Shown here: positions 1-9,089 of the stretch, in pieces | Position numbering within the stretch: position 1 is the stretch's first letter | How the letters are laid out: the number at the start of each line of letters is the position of its first letter | Notes under the pieces: model-generated | What the model saw: only the letters and a program-made list of their open reading frames with translations | What the model was told of the DNA's origin: nothing | The model's database searches: none | Translations under genes and position numbers: made by a program | NCBI RefSeq assembly: GCF_002804065.1 | Contig: NZ_CP024955.1 | Location: forward strand, 930,001-994,000 | Source: Kyrpidia spormannii | GTDB taxonomy: Bacteria; Bacillota; Bacilli; Kyrpidiales; Kyrpidiaceae | Reading direction: 5' to 3' | DNA: 64,000 bases

Positions 1-732
1 ATTTTTGCCGAGGAGATGCGAGAATTGCTTCGCCAGTCGCAATTGCGCCACTTGCAGGCTCAAATCGAACCCCATTTTCTGTTCAACACCCTGAATCTGA
101 TCGGTGGGCTCATCCGCGTCAACCCTCCCCTTGCCCGGCATATCGTCGTGCAATTGGGGAATTTTGTCCGCATGAACTTGAGGGCCGCACGGTATCCGCT
201 GATTCCCCTCGCCCAGGAACTGCAACACCTCCGGGCTTATTTAGAAATCGTCAAAGCTCGGTTCGCCGACCAATTGACCGTGTTTCTCGACGTGGACGAA
301 TCGCTGGTGGACGGGGTGCAGATCCCTCCGTTGACGTTACAGCCCCTGGTGGAAAATGCGGTGAAACACGGGGTTCGATCAAGGGCTGTCCGGGGAAGGG
401 TGGGTGTTTTTGTGCGTGCGGAAGGTGGGGACCTTGTCATTGAAGTTCAGGACAACGGCACCGGCGTCGATCCCGTTCTTCTTCCCCGGTTGGGGGTGAT
501 GCCCATTGAGCGGGAAGACGGGACGGGGGGCGGGCTGTACAATGTGAACCAACGTTTGATCGGATTGTTAGGCCCCGGGGCGGCCCTTCAGTTTGACCAG
601 GCTCTTGAAGGAGGGCTTCGAGTTCGGTTTCGATTACCCCGGATCGCGCAAGGGAACGGGGCAGAGGCGGGAGAAGGGAGGCCGTCATCGGCGGAATCTT
701 CGGCGGATCAGATACTCGAAGCGAGAGGGTGA
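1..732 (+). CDS. Sensor histidine kinase, LytS/YehU type (5' end outside window)
   Basis: C-terminal kinase part of a two-component sensor. The reading frame is open from the first base, so the gene starts upstream and its membrane/sensor part is not visible. The His_kinase domain carries QIEPHFLFNTLN with the phospho-accepting His in the first 25 codons seen. It is followed by an HATPase domain with N box LVENAVKHGV, the G1-type motif VQDNGTGV and a GGGLYNVNQRL glycine box. This arrangement is typical of LytS/YpdA/BtsS kinases, which pair with LytTR response regulators, and the next gene 6 bp downstream is one. The last 30 or so residues are low-complexity. The family often senses small carboxylates such as pyruvate; the neighbouring acetate genes make a related signal plausible, but the sensor domain is missing. 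Confidence 0.9.
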   Translation: MFAEEMRELLRQSQLRHLQAQIEPHFLFNTLNLIGGLIRVNPPLARHIVVQLGNFVRMNLRAARYPLIPLAQELQHLRAYLEIVKARFADQLTVFLDVDESLVDGVQIPPLTLQPLVENAVKHGVRSRAVRGRVGVFVRAEGGDLVIEVQDNGTGVDPVLLPRLGVMPIEREDGTGGGLYNVNQRLIGLLGPGAALQFDQALEGGLRVRFRLPRIAQGNGAEAGEGRPSSAESSADQILEARG

Positions 733-738
733 GGCAGC

Positions 739-1608
739 ATGAAGGTGATGGTGGCGGAGGACGAACGGGTAGCCAGGGAGGAGTTGACCTACTTGTTGTC
801 CTGCCACCCGGACGTAACTTTGTGTCCGGGTGCCGAGAATGGGTCGGAACTTCTGGAGCTAGTGGACCAATACCACCCCGATGTGGTGTTTTTGGATATT
901 CATATGCCCTCTTTGTCTGGCATTGAGGCGGCCCGTCGGTGGCGGAACGGGTCTTGGAAAGGTCGAGCCCCCCAGGTGGTGTTTGTCACCGCTTATGAAC
1001 AGTATGCGGTAGAAGCTTTTGGGCTAGATGCCGTGGATTATCTGCTCAAACCTTATGATGAAGAACGCCTGGGCGAGACCTTGGAACGGATCCGCCGGCG
1101 CCTTGCGTCCCGGGGCCGGGATGGGGGTGGCCATGCGGTCGGCATGGGGACGGTCCCGGGGATTGTCCGGGCAGGTGGGGATACGGCCGGTCAAGAGCGG
1201 GGTGGGGAGGGGGCAGCCATGGGTCTACTCACCACCGCGGTTCCGGGAGGCGGAGGGTTCCGTCGTCCCAAACTTTTGGTCGATGATGGAGAAAAAACGG
1301 TCGTTCTGCACCCGGGGGCGGTTCAATATGCGGTTCGCAACGGTCGAGCCGTGGAAATTCATACGGATTCGCTCACGGTGAGTGCGAAATGGACCCTGGC
1401 GGAACTGGAAGAGCGATTGGCGGGACTCAATTTTTTCCGGACCCACCGCAGCTATCTGGTGAATCTGGAATACGTATCCGCCATTGAACCTTGGTTCAAC
1501 GGTGCGTATACAGTGGTCCTCAACGATCGGGCCCGCACCAAGATTCCCGTCAGCCGAAATGCCGTAAAGGAGTTGTTCGAACGACTCGGCGGCAGACGTT
1601 CCAGTTGA
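739..1608 (+). CDS. LytTR-family response regulator
   Basis: DNA-binding partner of the preceding kinase. An N-terminal receiver domain (about residues 1-120) has the acidic pair near residues 7-8, phospho-acceptor Asp53 in FLDIHMPSLSG, the switch Thr in FVTAYEQ and the conserved Lys in YLLKPYDEE. A Gly/Arg-rich linker of about 60 residues follows, longer than usual. The C-terminal LytTR domain (about 180-285) includes FFRTHRSYLVNL and IPVSRN. The ATG start follows a purine-rich GAGAGGGTGAGG. It forms an operon with the kinase gene. It lies just upstream of acsA and an acetate-transporter gene and is a plausible regulator of them. No clear LytTR direct-repeat site could be pointed out in the two intergenic regions. 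Confidence 0.9.
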   Translation: MKVMVAEDERVAREELTYLLSCHPDVTLCPGAENGSELLELVDQYHPDVVFLDIHMPSLSGIEAARRWRNGSWKGRAPQVVFVTAYEQYAVEAFGLDAVDYLLKPYDEERLGETLERIRRRLASRGRDGGGHAVGMGTVPGIVRAGGDTAGQERGGEGAAMGLLTTAVPGGGGFRRPKLLVDDGEKTVVLHPGAVQYAVRNGRAVEIHTDSLTVSAKWTLAELEERLAGLNFFRTHRSYLVNLEYVSAIEPWFNGAYTVVLNDRARTKIPVSRNAVKELFERLGGRRSS

Positions 1609-1727
1609 CACGATTTCGCCACATTCGGGCCAGCCCGGCGGCATTTTAGGCTCCCGGGTGTGCATTTCGCGCAAAAAGTACGCCAATGTCCCGAATCTTA
1701 CGCTAAAATTAAACTAGTTCCCCTATA

Positions 1728-1772
1728 CCGCACTTGTGCGGAGATTCCGCATGCCCAAGCGGTTGCGGAATC
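1728..1772 (+). promoter_or_regulatory. Pair of inverted repeats upstream of acsA
   Basis: Two adjacent dyads lie in the 237-bp gap before acsA. The first is a 14-bp palindrome, CCGCACTTGTGCGG (1728-1741). The second has 9-bp arms, GATTCCGCA (1743-1751) and TGCGGAATC (1764-1772). CCGCAC occurs again at 1773. They could be operators or leader-RNA hairpins, and no T-run follows, so they do not look like a terminator. Which protein would bind is unknown; the adjacent LytTR regulator is one candidate. Confidence 0.45.
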
Positions 1773-1845
1773 CCGCACACCCCGGGGTCGGTGCCGTGAC
1801 ATCAGGGTGGGGGAAAGATGGACCAACGAAGGAGGTCTGGGGAGG

Positions 1846-3798
1846 GTGCAGCAAGAGGAGTTCGATAGCCTGCTCAAAGAAACACGCCGGTTTGAACCGT
1901 CGGAAGAGTTCCGCAATCAGGCGAACTTCCGGGATCCGACCGTGTATGACCGGGCCCGGCAGGATCCGGAGGGATACTGGGCGGAACAAGCCCGTCACTT
2001 GGATTGGGTGACCCCGTTCACCAAAGTTTTGGAATGGGATCCGCCCCACGCCCGGTGGTTCTCGGATGGTCAGCTCAATGCGGCGTACAACGCGGTGGAT
2101 CGGCATCGGTTGGGCCCGCGCAAGAACAAGGCCGCCATCTTGTGGGAAGGGGAACCCGGCGACTCCAAGGTGTATACGTACGAAATGCTGGGCCGGGAGG
2201 TGGATCGGGCGGCCCACATGCTGACCCGCCTGGGCGTTCGGCGGGGCGATCGGGTGACCATCTACCTGCCGATGATTCCGGAGTTGCCCATTGCCATGTT
2301 GGCCTGCGCCAAGATCGGAGCGATTCATTCGGTGGTATTCGGGGGCTTTTCGTCCCAAAGTCTGAAGGACCGTATCATGGACGCCGAGTCCAAGATCTTG
2401 ATCACGGCGGACGGCGGTTGGCGCCGGGGCCGGGTGGTACCTCTCAAAGCGAATGCCGATGAAGCGGTCAAGGGGACACCCGTGGAAACGGTGTTGGTGG
2501 TCAAACGGGTGGGCGAGGCGTCCGGAGCGGCCTTTGCGCCGGATCGTGACAAGGACTGGGCGGAGGAGATGGCCAAATCGCCGACGACTCCGTTCCCGGC
2601 CGAGACCATGGGCGCCGAAGACATTCTTTATCTCCTGTACACGTCTGGGACGACGGGGAAACCCAAAGGCATTGTGCACAGCACCGGTGGGTACCTGGTG
2701 GGCGCAAACACGTCGATGAGAAGCGTGTTTGACCTCAAGGACGAGGACATCTTTTTCTGCACGGCCGATGTCGGGTGGGTCACGGGACACACCTACGTGG
2801 TGTACGGTCCCCTCTCGGCTGGAGCCACGGTGGTGATGTACGAGGGAGCTCCAGATTATCCAGATCGGGATCGCTTTTGGGCGATTGTGGAAAAATACGG
2901 CGTCACGATCTTCTACACGGCCCCGACGTCCATCCGGACCTTCATGAAATGGGGTCCAGAGTATCCCAAACGCCGAAACTTGTCCTCTCTCCGTTTGCTC
3001 GGGACGGTGGGAGAGCCCATCAACCCCGAAGCTTGGATGTGGTACCACGAATACATCGGGGCCGGGCGTTGCCCCATCGTCGACACCTGGTGGCAGACTG
3101 AGACGGGTTGCGCTGTCATCGCTCCCCTGCCGGGGCTGACGGCGACGAAGCCAGGTTCCGCCACATTGCCCTTGCCGGGTTTTGAGGCGGATGTGGTGGA
3201 CGAAGACGGGAACCCGGTGGAGCCGGGCCGGGGAGGTTATCTGGTACTCAAACGGCCATGGCCCTCCATGCTGCGCACGATCTGGGGAGATGACGAGCGG
3301 TTCCGAAACACCTATTTTGGGAAATTCGACGGTATTTACTTGTCCGGGGACGGCGCCCACAAGGACGAAGATGGATATGTCTGGGTTCTCGGTCGAATGG
3401 ATGATGTGATCAACGTATCCGGGCACCGAATTGGGACCATGGAGGCGGAAAGCGCCCTAGTGGATCATCCCGCAGTGGCCGAGGCGGCGGTGATCGGAAG
3501 GGCTCATGAGATCAAGGGGCAGGCCATTACCGCCTTTGTAACGTTGAAAGAAGGGGTAGAATCCGATCCCGCCTTGGTCGATGAGCTGAAACAACATGTC
3601 GTCGAAAAGATCGGGGCACTGGCCCGGCCCGAGGAGATCGTGTTCGCACCGGAGTTGCCGAAAACCCGCAGTGGCAAGATCATGCGGCGCCTTCTTCGGG
3701 ATGTGGCCGAGGGCCGCGTATTGGGGGACACCACAACCTTGGCGGATCCCGGGGTCATGGAAGACTTGAAAGCGCGCTACGCAGAAAAAGAAGAGTAA
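1846..3798 (+). CDS. acsA: Acetyl-coenzyme A synthetase (AMP-forming)
   Basis: Converts acetate, ATP and CoA to acetyl-CoA via acetyl-AMP in the cytoplasm. The frame is open further upstream, but a GTG at 1846 preceded nine bases away by GGAGGT gives 650 residues, the normal Acs length, beginning [10 protein letters not shown]. Visible features are the AMP-binding P-loop [14 protein letters not shown], the DTWWQTETG substrate region, the hinge region around [22 protein letters not shown], and the C-terminal [10 protein letters not shown]. The Lys in that last motif is the residue that Pat/AcuA enzymes acetylate to switch Acs off. The gene sits between a LytTR regulator and an acetate permease, so the cluster looks dedicated to acetate uptake and activation. 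Dyads upstream suggest control at the promoter or leader. Confidence 0.96.
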   Translation: MQQEEFDSLLKETRRFEPSEEFRNQANFRDPTVYDRARQDPEGYWAEQARHLDWVTPFTKVLEWDPPHARWFSDGQLNAAYNAVDRHRLGPRKNKAAILWEGEPGDSKVYTYEMLGREVDRAAHMLTRLGVRRGDRVTIYLPMIPELPIAMLACAKIGAIHSVVFGGFSSQSLKDRIMDAESKILITADGGWRRGRVVPLKANADEAVKGTPVETVLVVKRVGEASGAAFAPDRDKDWAEEMAKSPTTPFPAETMGAEDILYLLYTSGTTGKPKGIVHSTGGYLVGANTSMRSVFDLKDEDIFFCTADVGWVTGHTYVVYGPLSAGATVVMYEGAPDYPDRDRFWAIVEKYGVTIFYTAPTSIRTFMKWGPEYPKRRNLSSLRLLGTVGEPINPEAWMWYHEYIGAGRCPIVDTWWQTETGCAVIAPLPGLTATKPGSATLPLPGFEADVVDEDGNPVEPGRGGYLVLKRPWPSMLRTIWGDDERFRNTYFGKFDGIYLSGDGAHKDEDGYVWVLGRMDDVINVSGHRIGTMEAESALVDHPAVAEAAVIGRAHEIKGQAITAFVTLKEGVESDPALVDELKQHVVEKIGALARPEEIVFAPELPKTRSGKIMRRLLRDVAEGRVLGDTTTLADPGVMEDLKARYAEKEE

Positions 3799-3878
3799 GA
3801 TATTCAAGCCACAGTGGGGACACCGCCGCGACCGGTGAGATCGCGGCTGGTCACAGATGACAGAGGGGGTATGATGCT

Positions 3879-4508
3879 ATGGCGAGCGAAGTGAAGATCA
3901 CGGGGATTTCGGACCCGGGGCCGCTGGGGCTGGCGGCTTTTGCCCTGACCACTTTTGTGCTCAGTTCCATCAATGCCGGGCTATTCCCGGAAGCGGTACT
4001 CGGGACGTTTCTCCCCTTGGCGTTGTTTTATGGGGGACTGGCGCAATTGTTGGCCGGCATGTGGGAGTTTCGGACGGGCAACACGTTTGGCGCGACAGCC
4101 TTTTCTTCCTACGGGGCTTTTTGGATGTCCCTGGGGACCTTTGTCTACCTACAGTTAAAAGGGGTGCTGGATTTTAAGGTCGACGCAGGTGTCGCATTGG
4201 GACTTTTCCTTCTCGCCTGGACGATTTTCACGTTTTATATGTGGATCGGGTCTTTTCGAACCAACAAGGCGCTCATCACCGTGTTTACGCTCTTGTTCCT
4301 CACCTTTGTCCTGCTGACCGTCGGCGCTTTCGGTCCTGTGGGGGCAACCCATGTCGGCGGATGGCTGGGGATTCTGACGGCGGTGGTGGCCTGGTACACC
4401 TCCGCAGCGGGAGTCATCAACAGCACCTTCGGCCGGACGGTTTTGTCGGTGGGGGCAAAACCTCAGGGGCGGCAGGTTTCCCCGGGTTCCCCTGCGGCCA
4501 GCGCCTGA
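3879..4508 (+). CDS. Acetate uptake transporter, GPR1/FUN34/YaaH (SatP) family
   Basis: Integral membrane protein of 209 residues with about six hydrophobic helices, as in SatP/YaaH acetate-succinate channels. Near the N-terminus it has DPGPLGLAAFALTTF, a variant of the family NPxPLGL signature with Asp in place of Asn. Helices follow around LFYGGLAQLLAGMWEF and TFGATAFSSYGAFW, both typical of the family. The ATG at 3879 has GAGGGGG nine bases upstream; two further ATGs at 3871 and 3874 are poorly placed. It follows acsA by 80 bp, which include a 7-bp stem at 3825-3847 without a T-run. Acetate import followed by activation by Acs is the obvious joint role; the substrate itself is inferred from the family. 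Confidence 0.9.
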   Translation: MASEVKITGISDPGPLGLAAFALTTFVLSSINAGLFPEAVLGTFLPLALFYGGLAQLLAGMWEFRTGNTFGATAFSSYGAFWMSLGTFVYLQLKGVLDFKVDAGVALGLFLLAWTIFTFYMWIGSFRTNKALITVFTLLFLTFVLLTVGAFGPVGATHVGGWLGILTAVVAWYTSAAGVINSTFGRTVLSVGAKPQGRQVSPGSPAASA

Positions 4509-4642
4509 CGGGCTGCCGCCCGGCCGCCCATGGGGTAAAGGGGAGATGAATCGACGATCGCCCGGGAGAATCGGGCGGGTCTGGGGACCGGTTTGGCGGG
4601 ACCCGGGCCCGCCTTTTCAAGCCTATACACAATCCGGGAATC

Positions 4643-4663
4643 TATGATATACTTTGTGGCGAA
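4643..4663 (+). promoter_or_regulatory. Probable promoter of the lysine-riboswitch transcript
   Basis: A -10-like TATGAT (4643-4648) is followed after three bases by CTTTGTGGCGAA. The same 12 bases follow the TATAAT of the tRNA promoter near 14.55 kb at exactly the same distance, which supports this as the start region. No good -35 hexamer is seen. An alternative reading uses TATACT at 4648-4653. Confidence 0.45.
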
Positions 4664-4689
4664 CTCAATGACGCACTCTCGATGCCCGA

Positions 4690-4880
4690 ACGGGGGTAGA
4701 GGCGCGAGGTCCAAGAGTACCGGCGGGGAGGCGAAGGGGCCGACGATCCGCCCGGGAAAGGGGATTTCGCCGAAGCGTCGGCGGCGGCCCTCAAGGCGCC
4801 GGCGCTGGGCCCGGATCGAAAAGGTCCGGGACTGTCACAAGGGGTTCCCTTGTGGAGTGCTACTGCGTGGGAGAGAGGTT
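4690..4880 (+). promoter_or_regulatory. Lysine riboswitch (L box)
   Basis: The leader of the aspartokinase gene carries the conserved blocks of the lysine aptamer in order: GGTAGAGGCGCG near 4695, AAGAGTA near 4713, GGGGATTTCGCCGAAG near 4758, GACTGTCAC near 4831, and TGTGGAGTGCTAC near 4851-4865. The size and five-helix layout fit. The L box is known to bind lysine and cause early termination of lysine-biosynthesis transcripts. A strong terminator follows at 4901-4938, so OFF-switching by termination is the likely mechanism. Confidence 0.93.
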
Positions 4881-4900
4881 GCGATTCCGTGTGAGTATGA

Positions 4901-4938
4901 ACAGCGGTAGATCGGGCCTGTCTACGGCTGTTTTTTTG
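4901..4938 (+). terminator. Riboswitch-controlled terminator before aspartokinase
   Basis: ACAGCGGTAGA pairs with TCTACGGCTGT (one G.G mismatch, nine-base loop), followed by seven Ts. It lies between the lysine aptamer and the coding start, as expected for the expression platform. Confidence 0.88.
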
Positions 4939-4997
4939 TGTCTGTTCCGCCGCCGGCCGCCGGCGGGGCCGGCGCACGCGGCGAGGAGGAGAGAAAT

Positions 4998-6245
<1,248 letters not shown>

Positions 6246-6251
6246 GTCGAT

Positions 6252-6275
6252 GCGGCCCTCGTTAGCGAGGGCCGC
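6252..6275. terminator. Hairpin between convergent lysC and DUF190 genes
   Basis: A perfect 10-bp stem, GCGGCCCTCG and CGAGGGCCGC, has loop TTAG. The loop contains the TAA stop of the minus-strand gene, and the last codons of that gene are part of the stem. There is no T-run on either strand, so it may be a weak bidirectional terminator or a 3'-end stabiliser. Confidence 0.55.
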
Positions 6276-6597
6276 TCCAGGTGATTTGCTCCACGCGCTC
6301 GATGGTCAAAAACCCCTGAAAGGACAGGTGGTCTAAGGTGTTCAGATAGCGCCGGATCACCGATTCCTCATCCACGAATTCAACAATGAGCGGCAAAGCC
6401 GATTCGGTTTCAAAATAACGCCAGCTCCTCTGCACGCCGCTACGGCCGAATCCTTCCAAGGCACGGTATAGCGTCGCGCCTGCCAGGCCTGTGGAACGGG
6501 CCAACTCCATCAATACCCGGGCCGTCGGACGACCGTGAATCCGGTCGCGTTCCGTGCAGTAGATCCGAAGCCGGAGGCGGGATTCGGCATCCCACAT
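6262..6597 (-). CDS. DUF190 family protein (PII-like fold)
   Basis: A 111-residue cytoplasmic protein of the DUF190 family, small trimeric proteins related in fold to nitrogen PII regulators. Recognisable parts are LRLRIYCTERDRIHGRP, ELARSTGLAGATLYRALEGFG and LPLIVEFVDEES. The frame runs 20 codons further upstream, but the ATG at 6597 follows GGAGGG with seven bases between, and family members begin at this point. DUF190 genes often sit beside crcB fluoride channels or ion transporters. None is present here; the gene stands alone between a lysine-regulated and a SAM-regulated gene. Its ligand and partner are unknown. Confidence 0.85.
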   Translation of the reverse strand: MWDAESRLRLRIYCTERDRIHGRPTARVLMELARSTGLAGATLYRALEGFGRSGVQRSWRYFETESALPLIVEFVDEESVIRRYLNTLDHLSFQGFLTIERVEQITWSGPR

Positions 6598-6740
6598 GGC
6601 GGGTCCCTCCAGCTGCCCCGCGGGGCGCAGATGTCGATGGTAATGTATGTCGGCCAAGGCTGGACATTGACGGCTGGCGCCCAGGGCTGTCAGCGGATCG
6701 CTTGGTTACGGGAGATTTTCTCCGGTGCTTCTCCGCCAGG

Positions 6741-6770
6741 TTGACAGGCGATTTTGACCCGTGGTACACT
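6741..6770 (+). promoter_or_regulatory. Promoter of the SAM riboswitch-metX transcript
   Basis: TTGACA (6741-6746) and TACACT (6765-6770) are separated by 18 bp, a good housekeeping promoter about 45 bp upstream of the SAM aptamer. Confidence 0.7.
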
Positions 6771-6812
6771 CAACCTCAAAGCTTACAAACAACAATTGAA
6801 TCGTTCGGAGAA

Positions 6813-6923
6813 CTCTTATCGAGAGTGGTGGAGGGACTGGCCCGATGAAACCCGGCAACCACCGCCAGAAGGCGGAGAGGTGCCAATTCCTGCAGGACCT
6901 GGGTGGATCCTGAGAGATAAGAG
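6813..6923 (+). promoter_or_regulatory. SAM-I riboswitch (S box)
   Basis: All S-box hallmarks are present: CTCTTATCGAGAG at the 5' side of P1, GGTGGAGGGACTGGCCC, GATGAAACCCGGCAACC, GGTGCCAATTCCTGCAG, and GAGAGATAAGAG closing P1. It precedes metX and is followed by a terminator at 6941-6970. Binding of S-adenosylmethionine would be expected to cause premature termination. Confidence 0.97.
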
Positions 6924-6940
6924 GTGGACACTGCCCTTGC

Positions 6941-6970
6941 AAGCCCCCTCTTCTCGCAGAGGGGGCTTTT
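6941..6970 (+). terminator. Terminator of the SAM riboswitch
   Basis: AAGCCCCCTCT and AGAGGGGGCTT form an 11-bp stem with a six-base loop (TCTCGC), followed by a short T-run. It sits between the aptamer and the metX start. Confidence 0.85.
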
Positions 6971-7003
6971 CAGTTGTGGCGTGTCAGGAAGGGAGTGAGG
7001 GCG

Positions 7004-8125
7004 ATGGGTCATGCCTTCGGGGTCAAAGGTGTGGTAAAAGTCGGACCCGTAACCCTGGACAGCGGGCGGGTCCTGGACGAGGTGGACATCGCCTACGAAG
7101 CTTATGGAGACCCGGAGAACGCCCGGGATCGAACGATCCTGGTGTGTCACGCTCTGACCGGAGACGCGCACGCCGGGAATTTGGACGGGCAGCCCGGATG
7201 GTGGGACGGGCTGATCGGTCCGGGACGAGTCCTGGACACGAATCGTTTTTATATCGTCTGTTCGAATGTGCTCGGGGGGTGTGCGGGGTCGACGGGGCCG
7301 GCGTCCCCGGGTCCGGATGGGCGCCCGTGGGGGCTGCGATTCCCTCCCATTACCATCCGGGACATGGTGGAAGCCCAGAGGTTGTGGCTGGAGAAGCTTG
7401 GCATCACTCATCTCTACGCGGTGATCGGGGGTTCCATGGGCGGGATGCAGGCCTTGGAATGGGCGGTGACCTACCCCGACCGGGTTGAGCGGTGTATTCC
7501 CATCGCCACCAGTGCTCGACTGTCTGCCATGGCGATTGCGTACAACGACGTCATGCGCTTGGCGATCATGAATGACCCGGCGTGGAACGGCGGGGATTAC
7601 TATAATGGGGAAAAACCTGCGGCGGGTTTGGCCCTCGCCCGGATGGTGGGCATGATCACCTATCGCGGGCCCCAGTTGTATAACGCCCGGTTTGGCCGGA
7701 GCGTGGTAGGGCGGGAAGAAGAGGACGGACCGGTGGATTTTGAGGCGAGATTTCAAGTGGAAAGTTATCTTCGATACCAAGGTGAAAAACTGGTGCGGCG
7801 GTTTGACGCCAATTCGTACCTGTACTTGATCAAGGCTATGGACTTACATGATATCGGCCGGGGCCGGGGCGGGGTGGCCGCCGCCTATGCCCGGACGGAG
7901 GCGGAATTTCTCTGCATCGGGATCGATTCGGATATGTTGTATCCCGCTGCGGAACAGATCGAAATCGCCGAAGGACTTGCGGCGACCGGTAAAAGGGTGG
8001 AGTATCGCGAGATTCGCTCGGTGTACGGTCACGACGCATTTTTAGTGGAATTTCAACAGATGTCTGCGGCCCTCAGCGAGTTCCTGAACCCGGCGGCACG
8101 ATCGGTATATGCCCCGGAGGGGTGA
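7004..8125 (+). CDS. metX: Homoserine O-acetyltransferase
   Basis: Transfers acetyl from acetyl-CoA to homoserine, the committed step of methionine synthesis by the acetyl route. It is a 373-residue alpha/beta hydrolase. The nucleophile is Ser144 in the elbow GGSMGGMQALEW; the acid is in IDSDMLYP and the His in YGHDAFLVE. ALTGDAHAG and the long NVLGGCAGSTGP segment are typical of MetX. The ATG at 7004 follows GGGAGTGAGGG; an in-frame ATG ten codons upstream lies inside the tail of the riboswitch terminator region and is unlikely. Regulation by SAM is shown by the S box. Acetyl versus succinyl specificity cannot be settled by eye, but the sequence resembles MetX rather than MetA. Confidence 0.93.
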   Translation: MGHAFGVKGVVKVGPVTLDSGRVLDEVDIAYEAYGDPENARDRTILVCHALTGDAHAGNLDGQPGWWDGLIGPGRVLDTNRFYIVCSNVLGGCAGSTGPASPGPDGRPWGLRFPPITIRDMVEAQRLWLEKLGITHLYAVIGGSMGGMQALEWAVTYPDRVERCIPIATSARLSAMAIAYNDVMRLAIMNDPAWNGGDYYNGEKPAAGLALARMVGMITYRGPQLYNARFGRSVVGREEEDGPVDFEARFQVESYLRYQGEKLVRRFDANSYLYLIKAMDLHDIGRGRGGVAAAYARTEAEFLCIGIDSDMLYPAAEQIEIAEGLAATGKRVEYREIRSVYGHDAFLVEFQQMSAALSEFLNPAARSVYAPEG

Positions 8126-8298
8126 CCCAGGTGCACGTCCCGACCGGGCGCCTCCGTCCCCATCCGGGGGCTTCCGTTTCTGTACAACGTCTCGTGCTGG
8201 GGTGTTGTATCTGCAACACAATATGAAATACGTGAATTCCCTGACCTGTATCCACACATGATCTCCTCCTGTTCGCCTTCGTGGACGGCCTCGTTTCC
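8126..8298 (+). other. Intergenic stretch metX-sdhC
   Basis: Part of a 336-bp gap without a convincing gene. It has only weak structure, for example GTGTTG/CAACAC arms at 8202-8219. Some open frames exist on the minus strand, but none has a ribosome binding site or family resemblance. Confidence 0.5.
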
Positions 8299-8327
8299 TT
8301 GACATGCCCACCGGGAAACTTTAAAAT
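8299..8327 (+). promoter_or_regulatory. Promoter of sdhCAB
   Basis: TTGACA (8299-8304) and TAAAAT (8322-8327) with a 17-bp spacer form a near-consensus housekeeping promoter, leaving a leader of roughly 130 nt before sdhC. Confidence 0.75.
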
Positions 8328-8461
8328 TTCTTTGTACGTTGAGCCGCGGCGACGACGTTTCGGGCATGCTATCGATATGGGTTCGGGGTGAGCGGGCAAT
8401 CACCTAGGATTGCCTTCCTTTTATGCTGTTTTGAGGCCAACAGAAGGAGGAACGATTTGCG

Positions 8462-9076
8462 GTGTCACAGGACAAGAGGGAGTTTATTTTTCGGAGGCTA
8501 CATACCTTGGCGGGTGTGGTGCCGGTGGGTCTCTTCCTGATTGAGCATTTGTTCACAAATGCCAGCGCCATTAACGGCCCCCAGGCGTTTAACGACGCTG
8601 TCGCCTTTATTCAGAATCTCCCGTTTCTGACGTTGATTGAGTTTGTCTTCATTTTTATCCCCCTCTTGTACCACGGGGTGTACGGATTGTATGTGGCCTT
8701 TACCTCCGGGTACAACGTGGGACGCTACGGCTGGTTTCGGAATTGGATGTTCGTCCTCCAGCGCGTAACCGGAGTGATCACCTTCATTTTTATTGTTTTC
8801 CACCTCTGGACAACGCGGTTCAGCGGGAATGCCCCCAGCTTTGACCTCGTCCATCGCATTGTCGCCAATCCAGTGGCCTTCTGGTTCATGGTGATCGGTG
8901 TGGTCGCCGCGGTATTTCACCTCAGTAATGGCTTGTGGTCGTTTTGCATTCACTGGGGCATCACGGTGGGGCCGCGTTCCCAACGGGTTTTCGCTTACGT
9001 GTTCGGAGTCTTTTTCCTCGTTTTGAGCTATGTCGGCATCAGCGCACTAGTCGCATTCACCCACGGGGCGGCGTGA
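8462..9076 (+). CDS. sdhC: Succinate dehydrogenase cytochrome b558 subunit
   Basis: Di-haem membrane anchor of complex II, passing electrons from succinate to menaquinone. The 204 residues form five hydrophobic helices. The expected haem-ligand histidines are visible in LIEHLFTN, LLYHGVYG, VFHLWTT and FHLSNGLW, as in the Bacillus type-B anchor. The GTG start at 8462 is preceded 11 bases upstream by AAGGAGG. It is the first gene of sdhCAB, with 13 bp to sdhA. Confidence 0.95.
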   Translation: MSQDKREFIFRRLHTLAGVVPVGLFLIEHLFTNASAINGPQAFNDAVAFIQNLPFLTLIEFVFIFIPLLYHGVYGLYVAFTSGYNVGRYGWFRNWMFVLQRVTGVITFIFIVFHLWTTRFSGNAPSFDLVHRIVANPVAFWFMVIGVVAAVFHLSNGLWSFCIHWGITVGPRSQRVFAYVFGVFFLVLSYVGISALVAFTHGAA

Positions 9077-9089
9077 GGAGGAATCGGGC

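Noticed and set aside
1660..1845. N-terminal extension of the acsA frame
   Set aside because: It contains the dyads and promoter-like sequence; the GTG at 1846 has a perfect ribosome binding site and gives the standard length.
1723..3426. 567-codon open frame on the minus strand opposite acsA
   Set aside because: It mirrors the codon pattern of acsA, has no ribosome binding site or family resemblance, and long antisense frames are common in GC-rich genes.
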